Source of the DNA: Kiritimatiellia bacterium
GTDB taxonomy: Bacteria; Verrucomicrobiota; Kiritimatiellia; RFP12; DVOR01
Direction: 5' to 3'
Length of the DNA: 64,000 nt
Assembly: GCA_017558005.1 (NCBI GenBank)
Contig: JAFYWN010000006.1
Location: 62,001 to 126,000 of the forward strand
Made by a program: the position numbers and the translations under genes. Under the pieces are notes generated by a model. That model made no database searches. It saw only the letters and a list, made by a program, of their open reading frames with translations, and was not told where the DNA came from. Below, piece by piece: positions 1-8,652 of this stretch. The number at the start of each line of letters is the position of its first letter. Position 1 is the first letter of the stretch.

Positions 1-1375
1 ATGTCGCCAATGCACTAGGAACATTTGCCTTTTTAAGTCCTGTACATCCATTAAATACACTTGCGCCGATACTTCGCAATCCTACCGGCAGTTTAACCTC
101 TGTAAGCGATTCGCATCCACGAAAAGCAACCGGCCCAATTTCAATTACACCTTCAGGAATAGTCATTGATGCCAGTGATGTACAACCATCAAAAATGCAC
201 CCAGGCAACGTTGTCCAAGACGAGGGCAATTGGACGGAAACTAACCTCTTGCAATCAGTAAATGTAGCTTCTCCACATTCTGTGACCGATTCTGGAATTA
301 CAATAGATTGTAACGATACGCAATTTTCAAATGCATTTCTCCCAATCGAGGCAACCGTTGAAGGTAATGTAAGTTCTGCCAAACTTTGACACCCGCCACT
401 GTTATACCTACCAAAACAATAGTCACCGATTGTCTTAATTCCTTCGGGAAGCGTTAACTTCGTAAGAGAGGTGCAATCGGTGAAGAATCGCGAATTTAGC
501 GCAGTTGCCCCTTCATCTACAAAAACTTCGGTTAATGTAGAGGCAGCATTACCAAAATATACGGCCATTGTTTCCGTGGCAGTAAGTGCTTTCGGGACAT
601 TGACCTTACGCAAATTCATACAACCTGAAAACGTGCCTGGGTCCATAGAAACAAGCCCCGATGGCAATTTAAATTCGGTAAGCGAAACACAACCACTAAA
701 AGCGTCGCGAATTTCTGTTACACTCTCTGGAATGGAAACCGAAGTGAGCGACGTGCATCCTTCACACATCCAGGAAGGGATAAACGTCCACCCATCTGGA
801 ATCGTAAGTGTTTGTAAAGATGAACACCCCGAAAACAACTCACGCCCATCCCAATCTTCATTTTGTATCTTCGGGAGTCTTACGGCCTTTAAGGAAGTAC
901 ATTCATCAAAAACACCAGGTCCAATTGTTATAACACTATCTGGAATATTAACCTCTATTAATCCCGTCCTCTGGAATGCAAGCAGACGAATCTCCGTGAT
1001 GGTCTCAGGGATCGTAACAGAGGTCATTTCATCCTCATTTAAAAAACACCTATTACCAATGCGGGTGACAGTAGCTGCGTAGTGATTAGCAGTGTCGCTT
1101 GGTGGAGTTGCATAACTCGGAATGGTCACATGTCCACGACATTTTATCCATTCTTCAGTTTCTTCATGATATAAAGGCTGGAAGGAAATTTCTCCATAGT
1201 CTTGTAGCATACTTCCGCTGGGGTAAATTTTCCAGTGCGATGCGAGTGACCAACGATATCCATTCGCCCCGAAAACAAAACCATCGGTAGTGTAACGGAT
1301 ATCATCTGCTGCTCCCGCAAACGAATGAATCCCCACCATCACAAACATCAACATTAAATAGAACAATCTTTTCAT
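1..1375 (-). CDS. BspA-like leucine-rich-repeat surface protein (partial)
   Basis: The reading frame enters from the left edge without a stop and starts at ATG 1373-1375, preceded by a GAGGTG ribosome binding site. The N-terminus is a signal peptide (MKRLFYLMLMFV, cleavage near SFAGA). It is followed by about 80 residues of unassigned sequence. From about residue 110 there are repeats of roughly 22-25 residues of the LRR_5/BspA (Treponema pallidum LRR) type, with recurring cores such as VTIPE, EIGPVAF and FxGCxSL. The C-terminus lies outside the window, so any anchor or sorting domain is unseen. This family is usually secreted or surface-exposed and often takes part in adhesion; binding is not shown here. 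Family assignment is firm, role is inferred. Confidence 0.88.
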   Translation of the reverse strand, partial: MKRLFYLMLMFVMVGIHSFAGAADDIRYTTDGFVFGANGYRWSLASHWKIYPSGSMLQDYGEISFQPLYHEETEEWIKCRGHVTIPSYATPPSDTANHYAATVTRIGNRCFLNEDEMTSVTIPETITEIRLLAFQRTGLIEVNIPDSVITIGPGVFDECTSLKAVRLPKIQNEDWDGRELFSGCSSLQTLTIPDGWTFIPSWMCEGCTSLTSVSIPESVTEIRDAFSGCVSLTEFKLPSGLVSMDPGTFSGCMNLRKVNVPKALTATETMAVYFGNAASTLTEVFVDEGATALNSRFFTDCTSLTKLTLPEGIKTIGDYCFGRYNSGGCQSLAELTLPSTVASIGRNAFENCVSLQSIVIPESVTECGEATFTDCKRLVSVQLPSSWTTLPGCIFDGCTSLASMTIPEGVIEIGPVAFRGCESLTEVKLPVGLRSIGASVFNGCTGLKKANVPSALAT

Positions 1376-1467
1376 ACAACACCTCATAGTGGACGGACGA
1401 AAAAAATGATAATGGTTATGTACCATCTATGAACGTGTGACCTATGAATGAAATCACACATTAAAAT

Positions 1468-1535
1468 CACACTCCTGCAAGAGATAGGGTACACAAAACT
1501 ATCTCTTGCAAGAGGTGGAAACCACTTTACTTGGT
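1468..1535 (-). repeat. Shared lipoprotein 3' hairpin, left copy
   Basis: This segment follows the stop codon of the lipoprotein gene on the minus strand. It can fold into a 12-bp perfect stem (1476-1487 with 1499-1510) around an 11-base loop, with three more pairs after one mismatch. No U-run follows, so it is not a textbook intrinsic terminator, although it may end or protect the transcript. A homologous hairpin with compensatory changes lies at 25994-26061 behind another lipoprotein gene. Confidence 0.75.
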
Positions 1536-2048
1536 CAAGTTAGCGGCATCTTCCTTCAGTACTGCAGCCTTACCCTTCACCGTGGCAGTGCGAACGGTGT
1601 AGAAGGGTTTAAAGCCCCTGATCGTGGTCTGGGTGCGCATCGGAATCATCACGTCTGCGCCATTGGCTTCAGCTTCAGTCAAAGCCTTATAGCCAGCACG
1701 TGTCAAAGGCGAACCACCAGAGAACATTTCGCCAATCCAAGCGAGTGCGTCAGCAAAGACACCCTGGCTGGGAACTTCTTCATACTGGTCTTCAAAGGTA
1801 CGATATCCAAAGATGATCATCTTTGAAGGGTCGCCATCAATCACGTGGATGATGTTGAGATAAGAAGTGACTTCAGAGCTTGCAGTCACATTCTTCTGGA
1901 TTTCATAGTCACCACGTTCAAAGTTCATGTTCACAACAGGCACTGCACGAGGTGCAGAGCGCTGTGCGCCCGCGCAACCAACAAAGGTCATCGCGATCAG
2001 TGCACATCCTGCCATGCAAAGAACATTTTTGAGGGTTTTCGTTTTCAT
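1527..2048 (-). CDS. Predicted lipoprotein of unknown function
   Basis: This is a 173-residue protein with a lipoprotein signal peptide: a basic start, a hydrophobic stretch and the lipobox VGC at about residues 23-25, so it is probably anchored in the outer membrane. The mature part has no recognised catalytic motif. It shares a general plan and a matching 3' end (the last codons plus a hairpin) with the lipoprotein at 26053-26448. It is the last gene after the kinase and lipoprotein pair in the Tad locus, separated from the preceding gene by about 42 bases. The start follows a GAAAGGAAAAAG stretch. Export is confident, function unknown. Confidence 0.8.
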   Translation of the reverse strand: MKTKTLKNVLCMAGCALIAMTFVGCAGAQRSAPRAVPVVNMNFERGDYEIQKNVTASSEVTSYLNIIHVIDGDPSKMIIFGYRTFEDQYEEVPSQGVFADALAWIGEMFSGGSPLTRAGYKALTEAEANGADVMIPMRTQTTIRGFKPFYTVRTATVKGKAAVLKEDAANLTK

Positions 2049-2090
2049 TACTTTTTCCTTTCGGAGTTATGCGCAACACCATATTGCACA

Positions 2091-3056
2091 TTAAAAGGTT
2101 TCATCTTGAGATCGGTCACGACGATCTCCCGGGAATTTAACAAGAACGGTCGCTTCGCGTTGCCATGCCGTTGTCGGCGGCGTGCACCGCCCAAAGAGAT
2201 TCACTGCACATGCGCTCGCATTATTTGTGACCCAAACCTTGCTACTCCTCGCATCATAAAATGTCTGAGCCATCCAAGGATTCATCGGCACATCGTCCCA
2301 ATCCCGGCTCAATGTATACAGTGAAACAACCTCTTCAAGCGCAGGAATCTCGCCCCCTAACCGACGAGCCTCTTCTTGTGCCTCGTAGAAATTTCGAGCG
2401 CGGACTTCTGGGAGATACCAAGTGCACTGCAAGCTCTTGTCATAAATCATTGTCCGGGAGGACTCATCTTCCCAAACATCAAATCGATGTAATGCTTTTA
2501 CGGTCTGTTCAACCTTGGCATGATCATTGACATTATTCAGGCGTGCTCTATAAAAATATTCGCCATCAAAGACGCGACCTTTGAGCTCAATGGTTTCAAT
2601 TGTGCCTAATGCCACGATTGGCTTTGAAATCGTTTGAGCCTTATACGTTGCATCTCGATAACTCCCAGAAGCAACTTCAATTGTCACTTGATGCCCCTCT
2701 TTAGGGATACCAACGAAATAAAGGCCGTCTGGGCGCGGAGTCCCCTCAAGCACGATAGGTTTTTGACACATTGGCCAAGAAACTGTAACCTTCGCATTGG
2801 TGACGATAACACCCTGGCATTTCAACTGAAATGCCTTAAAGGTCGTTTCTGTCGCCTTCTTTTCAAGCTCACGTAACACTCTACCGATTGCATCTTGGTG
2901 AGGAGTTGTTACCCCTTGATCAAATACGGCATCCTCTGGAAGCCCCCCCTGTTCAAACGGTAATACATAGTCGTGCCCGGGCATATAAGGTGCTCGCGCA
3001 GCACATCCACATAGGAGCATCCCAATACCCAATAAGAGTCCAAAGTGAAGTTTCAT
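2091..3056 (-). CDS. Predicted lipoprotein with DUF1566-like C-terminal region
   Basis: ATG 3054-3056 was chosen over an in-frame GTG at 3092. It has AGGA about 9 bases upstream and places the lipoprotein signal (MKLHFGLLLGIGMLLCGC) at the N-terminus. The product is about 321 residues. The C-terminal third (IYDKSLQCTWYLPE, then EAQEEARRLGGEIPALEEV) resembles the DUF1566/Lcl C-terminal fold of secreted proteins, where a WxLP-type phrase recurs; this is a pattern judgement. It follows the kinase gene with about 20 bases between them, so it is probably co-transcribed and may act outside the membrane next to the kinase's periplasmic domain. Confidence 0.7.
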   Translation of the reverse strand: MKLHFGLLLGIGMLLCGCAARAPYMPGHDYVLPFEQGGLPEDAVFDQGVTTPHQDAIGRVLRELEKKATETTFKAFQLKCQGVIVTNAKVTVSWPMCQKPIVLEGTPRPDGLYFVGIPKEGHQVTIEVASGSYRDATYKAQTISKPIVALGTIETIELKGRVFDGEYFYRARLNNVNDHAKVEQTVKALHRFDVWEDESSRTMIYDKSLQCTWYLPEVRARNFYEAQEEARRLGGEIPALEEVVSLYTLSRDWDDVPMNPWMAQTFYDARSSKVWVTNNASACAVNLFGRCTPPTTAWQREATVLVKFPGDRRDRSQDETF

Positions 3057-3078
3057 TTTGTATTCATCCTTTCTCATT

Positions 3079-5562
3079 TCACATCTCATCACGATTCAAC
3101 AATTTACGTCCAGTCTTCAAATCAAGTAACATCTTTTCAGGTAACTCTCCTGCAGCGAAGTTGAAGCTCTTCTTGCCCAATGGCGTTTCTATCGTTAATT
3201 GATAAGGGAGCGTCTGTGCGTGTGTATTTTCCAACCAATCTCTTAATGCTATAGGCGATTTGGACTGGAACGTTTCTGGGCCTAATCCCGCATCCATCCA
3301 TCCGTTAACGGTGGTCAAGAGCGTGCCATCACGGTCACGGATGTACAACTGTTCATAAGGAATTGGCGCTGTCTTCACATCAATAGAGATTACTGAATCG
3401 GCACCAATAAGGATGTTCTCCATGGTTTGCAACGCCCATCGCCGCGACTCATTTTCTCCAGCGAAGACGGTCACGGCAACAACCGTATCCTCTTGCAATT
3501 CCATCGCATAGGGAGCAGCATCAAACACGCGATTTGCAATTCTTACACGCGCAGAAGTCAAGGAGACCCCTCGCTCATCTCTCAAGTCAAAGGTCACGGT
3601 TTTCACAATCGGCTCTTGCTTCAACCCATCAATCCGCACCCAGCTCCCCTTCACCTGGAAAATAGCATCCGCCGGCAAGATCCAGCCTGGAATTTCCAAG
3701 CGAAAGGTTGTTCCCTCTGGTAATGCAACCGCTTCGCTTGCCACAACCTCTTGCACGGGGCCCTGCTCTGGATAAATCGTAAAAGATGGAATTTCAAGTG
3801 CCCGCCCCTCCGTTGAGAAGAAGCGCAACCGCACTTGCTGCAAAGCAGGCGTCTGAATCACAGGCGTTTTCGCCGCCTCTTCTGCGACCACTGGAGTCTG
3901 TTGCACCACGTTCTCTACGGATGGGGCCTCCGTTTCTTTAGGAGAAGAAGGTGGCGCAATAGCATTTTCAGGCTTCTTCGAGGACTCCTCTTTACTCGGC
4001 ACATCTTGAGGTATTGCTTGCGCCACCTTTGCATTCTGTTTTGGCTTCACGGTAGGCTTCTCTTGTTCAAAGAGTGGCATCACCTCTTCAGCTTTGGGAA
4101 GCACCTCCTCTACTTGATTAGAAACCTCCACTTGATTTTGCACTGTAACTGGCGCCGCTTCTTTCGGCTTCTCCGCTGTCATAACGGGTTTCTTCTGATC
4201 TGCCGCCAATGGCAAAACCTCAGGCGCCTGTTTTACTTGTGCGACCTCAATGTGTTTTTGATGAACCTCTTTTGCCACGACTGGGTTATTTTTCCCCTCT
4301 GGTGGCATAGGCTGCTTCATCACAAAAAGAAACGCAAAGCCCAACATCACCATCACAGCAGGTAAGAGAATGAGCAATTTCTTTTTGAGACTCCCGTCTT
4401 GCCCATCCTTCACATCTACAGGGATTTCATCCCCTGGTATGTTTGACCTATTCGTTGCTGACGAAGGTTGTGCCGCTTGCGTGGCCTGTGTCGGAAGTGT
4501 ATCCACTGCAGAAACTGCCTGTGTCGGAAGCGTCCCCATCGCATCTACCGCCTGAGTGGGCAAAGTTTCATTTTCGGAGAGCGCTTGTGTGGGAAGCGTC
4601 CCCGTCGGTGCGAATGCTTGCGTGGGCAAAGTCTCTGAGGAAACAATCGTTGGAGCACCTTCAGTATTTGCACACGTTGAAGTATTATTTGAATGATTTG
4701 ACTTAAACGCCTCCTCCAAGCGCTTTAGATTTTGCACTAAAACCGTTGCAGAAACAGGGCGCTCTGTGACAGACTTCGCCATCATTTGATGAATCAATTC
4801 TGCTGTTTCTTTTGAAACATCTGGACGTATTTTGCGTACATCAGGTGGAGGGGTTTGCGCAACAATACGCGCTAAAATCTCACCAATCGTATCCCCACGA
4901 TAGGGGCACTGCCCGGTCAACATCTCATAAAAAACCACCCCTAAGCTATAAATGTCAGCTCGTGCATCCACCTTTCCAGAATCTTGCGCTTGCTCTGGGG
5001 ACATGTATGCCGGCGTACCAAAAACACTTGCCGTCTGCGTAAGATGAGCCGAGGAAGCATCATCACACTTTGCAATCCCCAAATCGGTCAACTTCGCATC
5101 GCCAGATTCATCAAACATGATATTGTCTGGCTTAATATCACGATGCACCATCGCTTGGGATGCCGCCTTTTCAAGTGCCTCTGCGACCTGACGAACAATC
5201 AAAAGGGCGGCACCCTCTGACATAGGCCCCATCGTGCGTAAACGAGAAGAAACATTTCCACCTGGCAGATATTCCATAACCAAGTAATGAAATCCAGTCG
5301 CACGATCTTTGCCGATATCAGAGACGCTAACTAAATGACGATGACGTACCGTACTCGCCAAGCGAGCCTCTCGCAGAAAACGTGTAACCAAGCGCGGATT
5401 CTTCTCCGCCATTTCTGGATTTAGAATTTTAACGGCAAAGGGCGTCTGCAACGTCATGTGGCGAGCCAACCATACACTGGCCATCCCGCCCTCGCCGAGT
5501 TTGCGCTCTAAGCACCACTTCCCCAGCACCATTCCTTCATGTGGTTGTTTTTTCTTAGCCAT
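3079..5562 (-). CDS. Transmembrane Ser/Thr protein kinase (PknB-like)
   Basis: ATG 5560-5562 (MAKKKQ) has AGGAGG six bases upstream; the in-frame TTG six bases earlier would sit against that site. The product is 827 residues. The Hanks-type kinase domain covers about 15-280: glycine loop GEGGMASV, lysine K45 in VKIL, catalytic HRDIKPDN from about residue 140, DLG at 160-162 in place of DFG, and GTPAYMSPEQA. A linker carries five 11-residue TLPTQ repeats (311-365). One membrane span lies at about 396-415, followed by a Pro/Lys-rich stalk and a beta-rich extracytoplasmic region with no family I recognise. The gene lies beside a PP2C phosphatase and shares its locus with three FHA proteins. It is probably the phosphorylation input for the Tad machine. 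Confidence 0.9.
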   Translation of the reverse strand: MAKKKQPHEGMVLGKWCLERKLGEGGMASVWLARHMTLQTPFAVKILNPEMAEKNPRLVTRFLREARLASTVRHRHLVSVSDIGKDRATGFHYLVMEYLPGGNVSSRLRTMGPMSEGAALLIVRQVAEALEKAASQAMVHRDIKPDNIMFDESGDAKLTDLGIAKCDDASSAHLTQTASVFGTPAYMSPEQAQDSGKVDARADIYSLGVVFYEMLTGQCPYRGDTIGEILARIVAQTPPPDVRKIRPDVSKETAELIHQMMAKSVTERPVSATVLVQNLKRLEEAFKSNHSNNTSTCANTEGAPTIVSSETLPTQAFAPTGTLPTQALSENETLPTQAVDAMGTLPTQAVSAVDTLPTQATQAAQPSSATNRSNIPGDEIPVDVKDGQDGSLKKKLLILLPAVMVMLGFAFLFVMKQPMPPEGKNNPVVAKEVHQKHIEVAQVKQAPEVLPLAADQKKPVMTAEKPKEAAPVTVQNQVEVSNQVEEVLPKAEEVMPLFEQEKPTVKPKQNAKVAQAIPQDVPSKEESSKKPENAIAPPSSPKETEAPSVENVVQQTPVVAEEAAKTPVIQTPALQQVRLRFFSTEGRALEIPSFTIYPEQGPVQEVVASEAVALPEGTTFRLEIPGWILPADAIFQVKGSWVRIDGLKQEPIVKTVTFDLRDERGVSLTSARVRIANRVFDAAPYAMELQEDTVVAVTVFAGENESRRWALQTMENILIGADSVISIDVKTAPIPYEQLYIRDRDGTLLTTVNGWMDAGLGPETFQSKSPIALRDWLENTHAQTLPYQLTIETPLGKKSFNFAAGELPEKMLLDLKTGRKLLNRDEM
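4468..4632 (-). repeat. Five 11-codon TLPTQ repeats inside the kinase gene
   Basis: Five consecutive 11-residue units each begin TLPTQA and end in a variable segment (FAPTG, LSENE, VDAMG, VSAVD, TQAAQ). They occupy the cytoplasmic linker between kinase domain and membrane span. Threonines spaced three apart in a regular array are plausible autophosphorylation and FHA-docking sites; phosphorylation is inferred. Confidence 0.9.
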
Positions 5563-5573
5563 GGTCAACCTCC

Positions 5574-6647
5574 TTATGCGGGGAATTTGGGTAATTCAAT
5601 ATTCATATTCGCGGCCTCTTGTTGGAACGTTGGCGCGGCGAGCATCTCAAACGTTCCCTCAAGTTTACCTGCGTCATTCTGGCAAAGCGTCTTCCAACTC
5701 ACCAACTGACGCACCGCATATTCACCACCCTGCAGAGGCAAGACTTCCGCGATGCCAATCATCTTACGCGAGCCATCCGAAAGACGCGCCGTCTGCACAA
5801 CGATATCAATGGCTGAAGCCACCTGCGAACGTAATGCTGGAAGCGGAAGATTTACACCACTCAATAATGCGCACGTTTCAATACGGTAAAGGCAATCAAT
5901 TGGCGAATTTGCATGGATGGTAGACATTGACCCTGCATGCCCCGTATTTAAAGCTTGCAACAAATCAAGCGCCTCTCCCCCGCGAATTTCACCAATTACC
6001 AATCGATCCGGGCGCAAACGTAACGACGAATGAATTAAATCACGAATCGTTACCTCACCCTGACCATGTTTATCCGGGCGACGCGTCTCAAAACAAACCA
6101 CATGGCTCTGTTGCAACTGTAATTCGCTCGCATCTTCCAAAACCAAGACACGCTCTTCCGATGGAATGAAAGAACTCAGCACATTTAAAACAGAGGTTTT
6201 ACCCGAAGAGGTGCCACCTGAAACAATCACATTCCGATGAAGCATCACCGCGGCGCGAATCAATTGCACCATCTCAGGGCTCACACTACCAAATGAGAGC
6301 ATCTTCTCAATTGAAAGGGTATCTTTCTTAAATTTACGAATTGCAATCACCGTACCACAACGCGACAACGGCGGAATCACCGCATGAACGCGAGAGCCGT
6401 CTGGCAAACGCGCATCTAATCGTGGATTAGCATCATCCAATAAGCGCCCCACACTACGAGCAATATTTACTGCCGTGGCCTTTAGCGCAGTCTCATTTCC
6501 AAAACGCGCAGGAGTCAACTCCAATTTACCACGCTTTTCCACATAAATTTGTTCGGGACCATTAATGAGAATTTCTGAGACCTCGTCATCCTCCAGAAAG
6601 GTCTTCACAGGCTCAAGCAAAAAGGTTAAAAAATCTGCATTACTCAT
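5574..6647 (-). CDS. Second CpaF/TadA-type secretion ATPase, without FHA domain
   Basis: This 357-residue protein is a GspE/CpaF-family hexameric ATPase. Visible are the N-terminal region (EILINGPEQIYVEKRGK), the arginine-rich DARLPDGSRVHAVIPPL segment, Walker A GGTSSGKTS, the Walker B region RLVIGEIRGGEALD and the histidine motif STIHANSP. It resembles the FHA-linked ATPase at 21812-23518 but lacks the FHA domain and about 120 N-terminal residues. It lies between the PP2C phosphatase (5 bases between stop and start) and the kinase (11 bases). A standard Tad locus has one such ATPase, so this is either a second motor, for instance for retraction, or a regulatory partner. The family is certain, the role is not. 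Confidence 0.9.
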   Translation of the reverse strand: MSNADFLTFLLEPVKTFLEDDEVSEILINGPEQIYVEKRGKLELTPARFGNETALKATAVNIARSVGRLLDDANPRLDARLPDGSRVHAVIPPLSRCGTVIAIRKFKKDTLSIEKMLSFGSVSPEMVQLIRAAVMLHRNVIVSGGTSSGKTSVLNVLSSFIPSEERVLVLEDASELQLQQSHVVCFETRRPDKHGQGEVTIRDLIHSSLRLRPDRLVIGEIRGGEALDLLQALNTGHAGSMSTIHANSPIDCLYRIETCALLSGVNLPLPALRSQVASAIDIVVQTARLSDGSRKMIGIAEVLPLQGGEYAVRQLVSWKTLCQNDAGKLEGTFEMLAAPTFQQEAANMNIELPKFPA

Positions 6648-6652
6648 TGGTT

Positions 6653-7462
6653 TTACACTTTCTCTAAAAGGGATTCAAGAATTTTTGCCTCTTCGCAAAG
6701 ATCAAGGGGAAAAGTGATTGCAGGTGGAAATACCTCTGGCACATCCAATAGAATCAAAGACGCATTATCACGCGCAGGAGTCTCTAAAACAGCCGCCATC
6801 ACACCATCGGCCACCTCTTCTAACGGCGCTTGACGTGTTAACAGCTGACTTAGCCTTTCATCTGAAAGCGGGCCACTCACTCCATCCGTGCAGAGCAATA
6901 AACGATCACATGGCTGCAATGCAACGTCATACCACTGCGGCAAGGGTTCGTTATGGATTCCCACTGCACGCGTTAACAATCGCGCCATTTCAGGTTTGAC
7001 CGCACACTGTTGCGCGAATTCATTTTTTACATTATGGTCACGCGTTAATAACGTCAACTTCCCTGCTCTACAAAGATAAATTCGGCTATCACCTAACGTA
7101 CATAACGTAACCTGCGCAGGTTGAGCAGGATTTAAAAGACAAGCCGCAAGTGTCGCTCCCATTGAACGATAGCCTTGATGTCGAGCATACTCCAAAATCT
7201 TTTGATTCGCAGCCAGAATTCCTTGTTGCAAAGCATACCGCCGCAATCCCTGCGGCGACACAGCATCCTCTGAAAACGCATCTTGCACAGACTCCACCAC
7301 CCAACGACTCGCCACATCCCCTGCAGAAGCTCCACCCATCCCATCCGAAACCGCCAAGAGCCCTGCCTCGGGAAGCAATAAGACAGCATCCTCATTCCGA
7401 TGGCGAACTTTGCCCACATCGGTACGTGCGATTGCATGAAATGTTGAAAATATCGGATCCAT
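6653..7462 (-). CDS. PP2C-family Ser/Thr protein phosphatase
   Basis: The ATG at 7460-7462 (MDPIFS) overlaps the TGA of the previous gene by one base, giving 269 residues; an in-frame start nine codons earlier lacks support. The PPM metal-binding motifs are all visible: TDVGKVRHRNEDA, AVSDGMGG, LGDSRIYLCRAG, LTRDHN, LLCTDGVSGPLSDE and DNASLILL. It is a soluble cytoplasmic phosphatase of the PrpC/Stp type that would reverse the action of the kinase two genes downstream. Stop-start overlap with its upstream neighbour and tight spacing to the second ATPase gene indicate one transcript. Confidence 0.93.
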   Translation of the reverse strand: MDPIFSTFHAIARTDVGKVRHRNEDAVLLLPEAGLLAVSDGMGGASAGDVASRWVVESVQDAFSEDAVSPQGLRRYALQQGILAANQKILEYARHQGYRSMGATLAACLLNPAQPAQVTLCTLGDSRIYLCRAGKLTLLTRDHNVKNEFAQQCAVKPEMARLLTRAVGIHNEPLPQWYDVALQPCDRLLLCTDGVSGPLSDERLSQLLTRQAPLEEVADGVMAAVLETPARDNASLILLDVPEVFPPAITFPLDLCEEAKILESLLEKV

Positions 7463-7791
7463 CACCCATTTCCTAAAACAAGTGTACAACTGTCGTCATG
7501 TACCTTTCGCAAGAGCGCCAAAAGGCGACGCCCCTCTTTTTCCCATAACAGAAGCACACTATTCGCATCTGCCAAAGGAATCTCATGAACCAACGTCCAC
7601 CCCTCTGCTAAGAAACGGGACTTCACCTTCTCTACGGCCTTCTCCACAGACATTGAAAACGTCTTTTCCTCACTCCATCCCATCGCAGGCAATGACAAGG
7701 GTTCTGCTGTCACCACAGCAGGCATGCCAATCCCAAGGAAGAGACAAAGAAAACTACTCCGCAAAAGGCGCCAAAGCATTGCTTCGTTCAT
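7462..7791 (-). CDS. Small exported protein of unknown function
   Basis: This 109-residue protein has a hydrophobic N-terminal segment (LLRSSFLCLFLGIGM, then AVVTAEP), probably a signal peptide cut near TAEP. The mature part is about 78 residues with a mixed alpha/beta pattern and no recognised motif. The ATG at 7791 overlaps the end of the TadE-like gene by 38 bases. A second in-frame ATG at 7779 is also possible. It sits between a TadE-like gene and the phosphatase, so it is probably an accessory of the pilus locus. Confidence 0.6.
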   Translation of the reverse strand: MNEAMLWRLLRSSFLCLFLGIGMPAVVTAEPLSLPAMGWSEEKTFSMSVEKAVEKVKSRFLAEGWTLVHEIPLADANSVLLLWEKEGRRLLALLRKVHDDSCTLVLGNG

Positions 7792-8635
7792 AAGCCTGCC
7801 CTCCTTTGTCTTGTTCTACCTGTTCAGGAGTTGAATACTGCTCCTCCGTCGCCACACTCATTGGCGAATCTCCCATTTCAGCCTCCAAATAAGGCCACAC
7901 ATCACTCGCAATCGTCATCGCAGAACCACTCAATAGATACAAAATCTTTCCATTCGCATGTATCCACGGATAAGGCTCTCCATAATAAATTGACCGTAAT
8001 GCATTGTTGTTCAAACGCAATAAAGTCACGGATACGGCTCTGGGCGCCTCGCCCTCAACCTCTTCCAACGCGCGCTCAAAGACAAACCCTCCCTGTGAGG
8101 CTCGCGTTTCCCCCTCTTTCGGAGGTGGCAATGTTTTCTCTTGCATCTGCAAAAAAGCTTTCACTGTGCCAGGCAGGGCGACTAACTCCACGTCGCGCAT
8201 TCCCCCTGTCATCTCTGTCACACCACGACTGCGACGATAAAACCCTTTTTCATCATAGTTCCCTTTATCTACATAAACATCCATTGATTTAGGGTCTGCG
8301 GCGAGCACCTTCCCGTAGCCATCTTCGCCTGTCCCAAGAATCTTAACTGCGGCAGTTTTACGTACATTCTCCCCTTGCTCTGCACTCCCAAAGGCTTCTG
8401 TACTCCAGAGCAAAAACCGCTCTGCGCGTTGCAACCGTACCTTTGTAAGTAGCATCTCCCCTAAAAGAAAGAGACCGCCTAATAAAACCGCATACACCGG
8501 AAAGACCAATAAAAACTCCATCAATGCCGCCCCCCTGCGAGAGCGACAGTGACGCAGTCCGCCTCCCCTTCTATCCAGAGGCCCCTGAGATAGAAGGGCG
8601 TAAAGCGACTGTAACAACTGACAACTTCCTTTCAT
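7754..8635 (-). CDS. TadE-like pseudopilin
   Basis: This 293-residue protein has the motif RRGAALMEFLLVFPVYAVLL at about residues 33-52. A glycine is followed by a glutamate at position +5 and then a hydrophobic helix, as in TadE/TadF pseudopilins processed by the TadV peptidase. The 30-residue leader before it is long, so the true start may lie further in; the ribosome binding site before 8635 is weak. The C-terminal part is periplasmic and unassigned. It is the second TadE-like gene of the locus (the other is at 14950-15558). Minor-pilin or pilus-assembly roles are inferred from the family. Confidence 0.72.
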   Translation of the reverse strand: MKGSCQLLQSLYALLSQGPLDRRGGGLRHCRSRRGAALMEFLLVFPVYAVLLGGLFLLGEMLLTKVRLQRAERFLLWSTEAFGSAEQGENVRKTAAVKILGTGEDGYGKVLAADPKSMDVYVDKGNYDEKGFYRRSRGVTEMTGGMRDVELVALPGTVKAFLQMQEKTLPPPKEGETRASQGGFVFERALEEVEGEAPRAVSVTLLRLNNNALRSIYYGEPYPWIHANGKILYLLSGSAMTIASDVWPYLEAEMGDSPMSVATEEQYSTPEQVEQDKGGQAYERSNALAPFAE

Positions 8636-8652
8636 TTCCGTGCTCGTGTCAT

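Noticed and set aside
471..1082. A 203-codon plus-strand frame at the left edge
   Set aside because: It lies opposite the BspA-like gene, which has signal peptide, RBS and clear leucine-rich repeats.
3835..4365. Arg/Leu-rich plus-strand frame opposite the kinase stalk
   Set aside because: It is a shadow of the Pro/Lys/Glu-rich stalk codons of the kinase gene.
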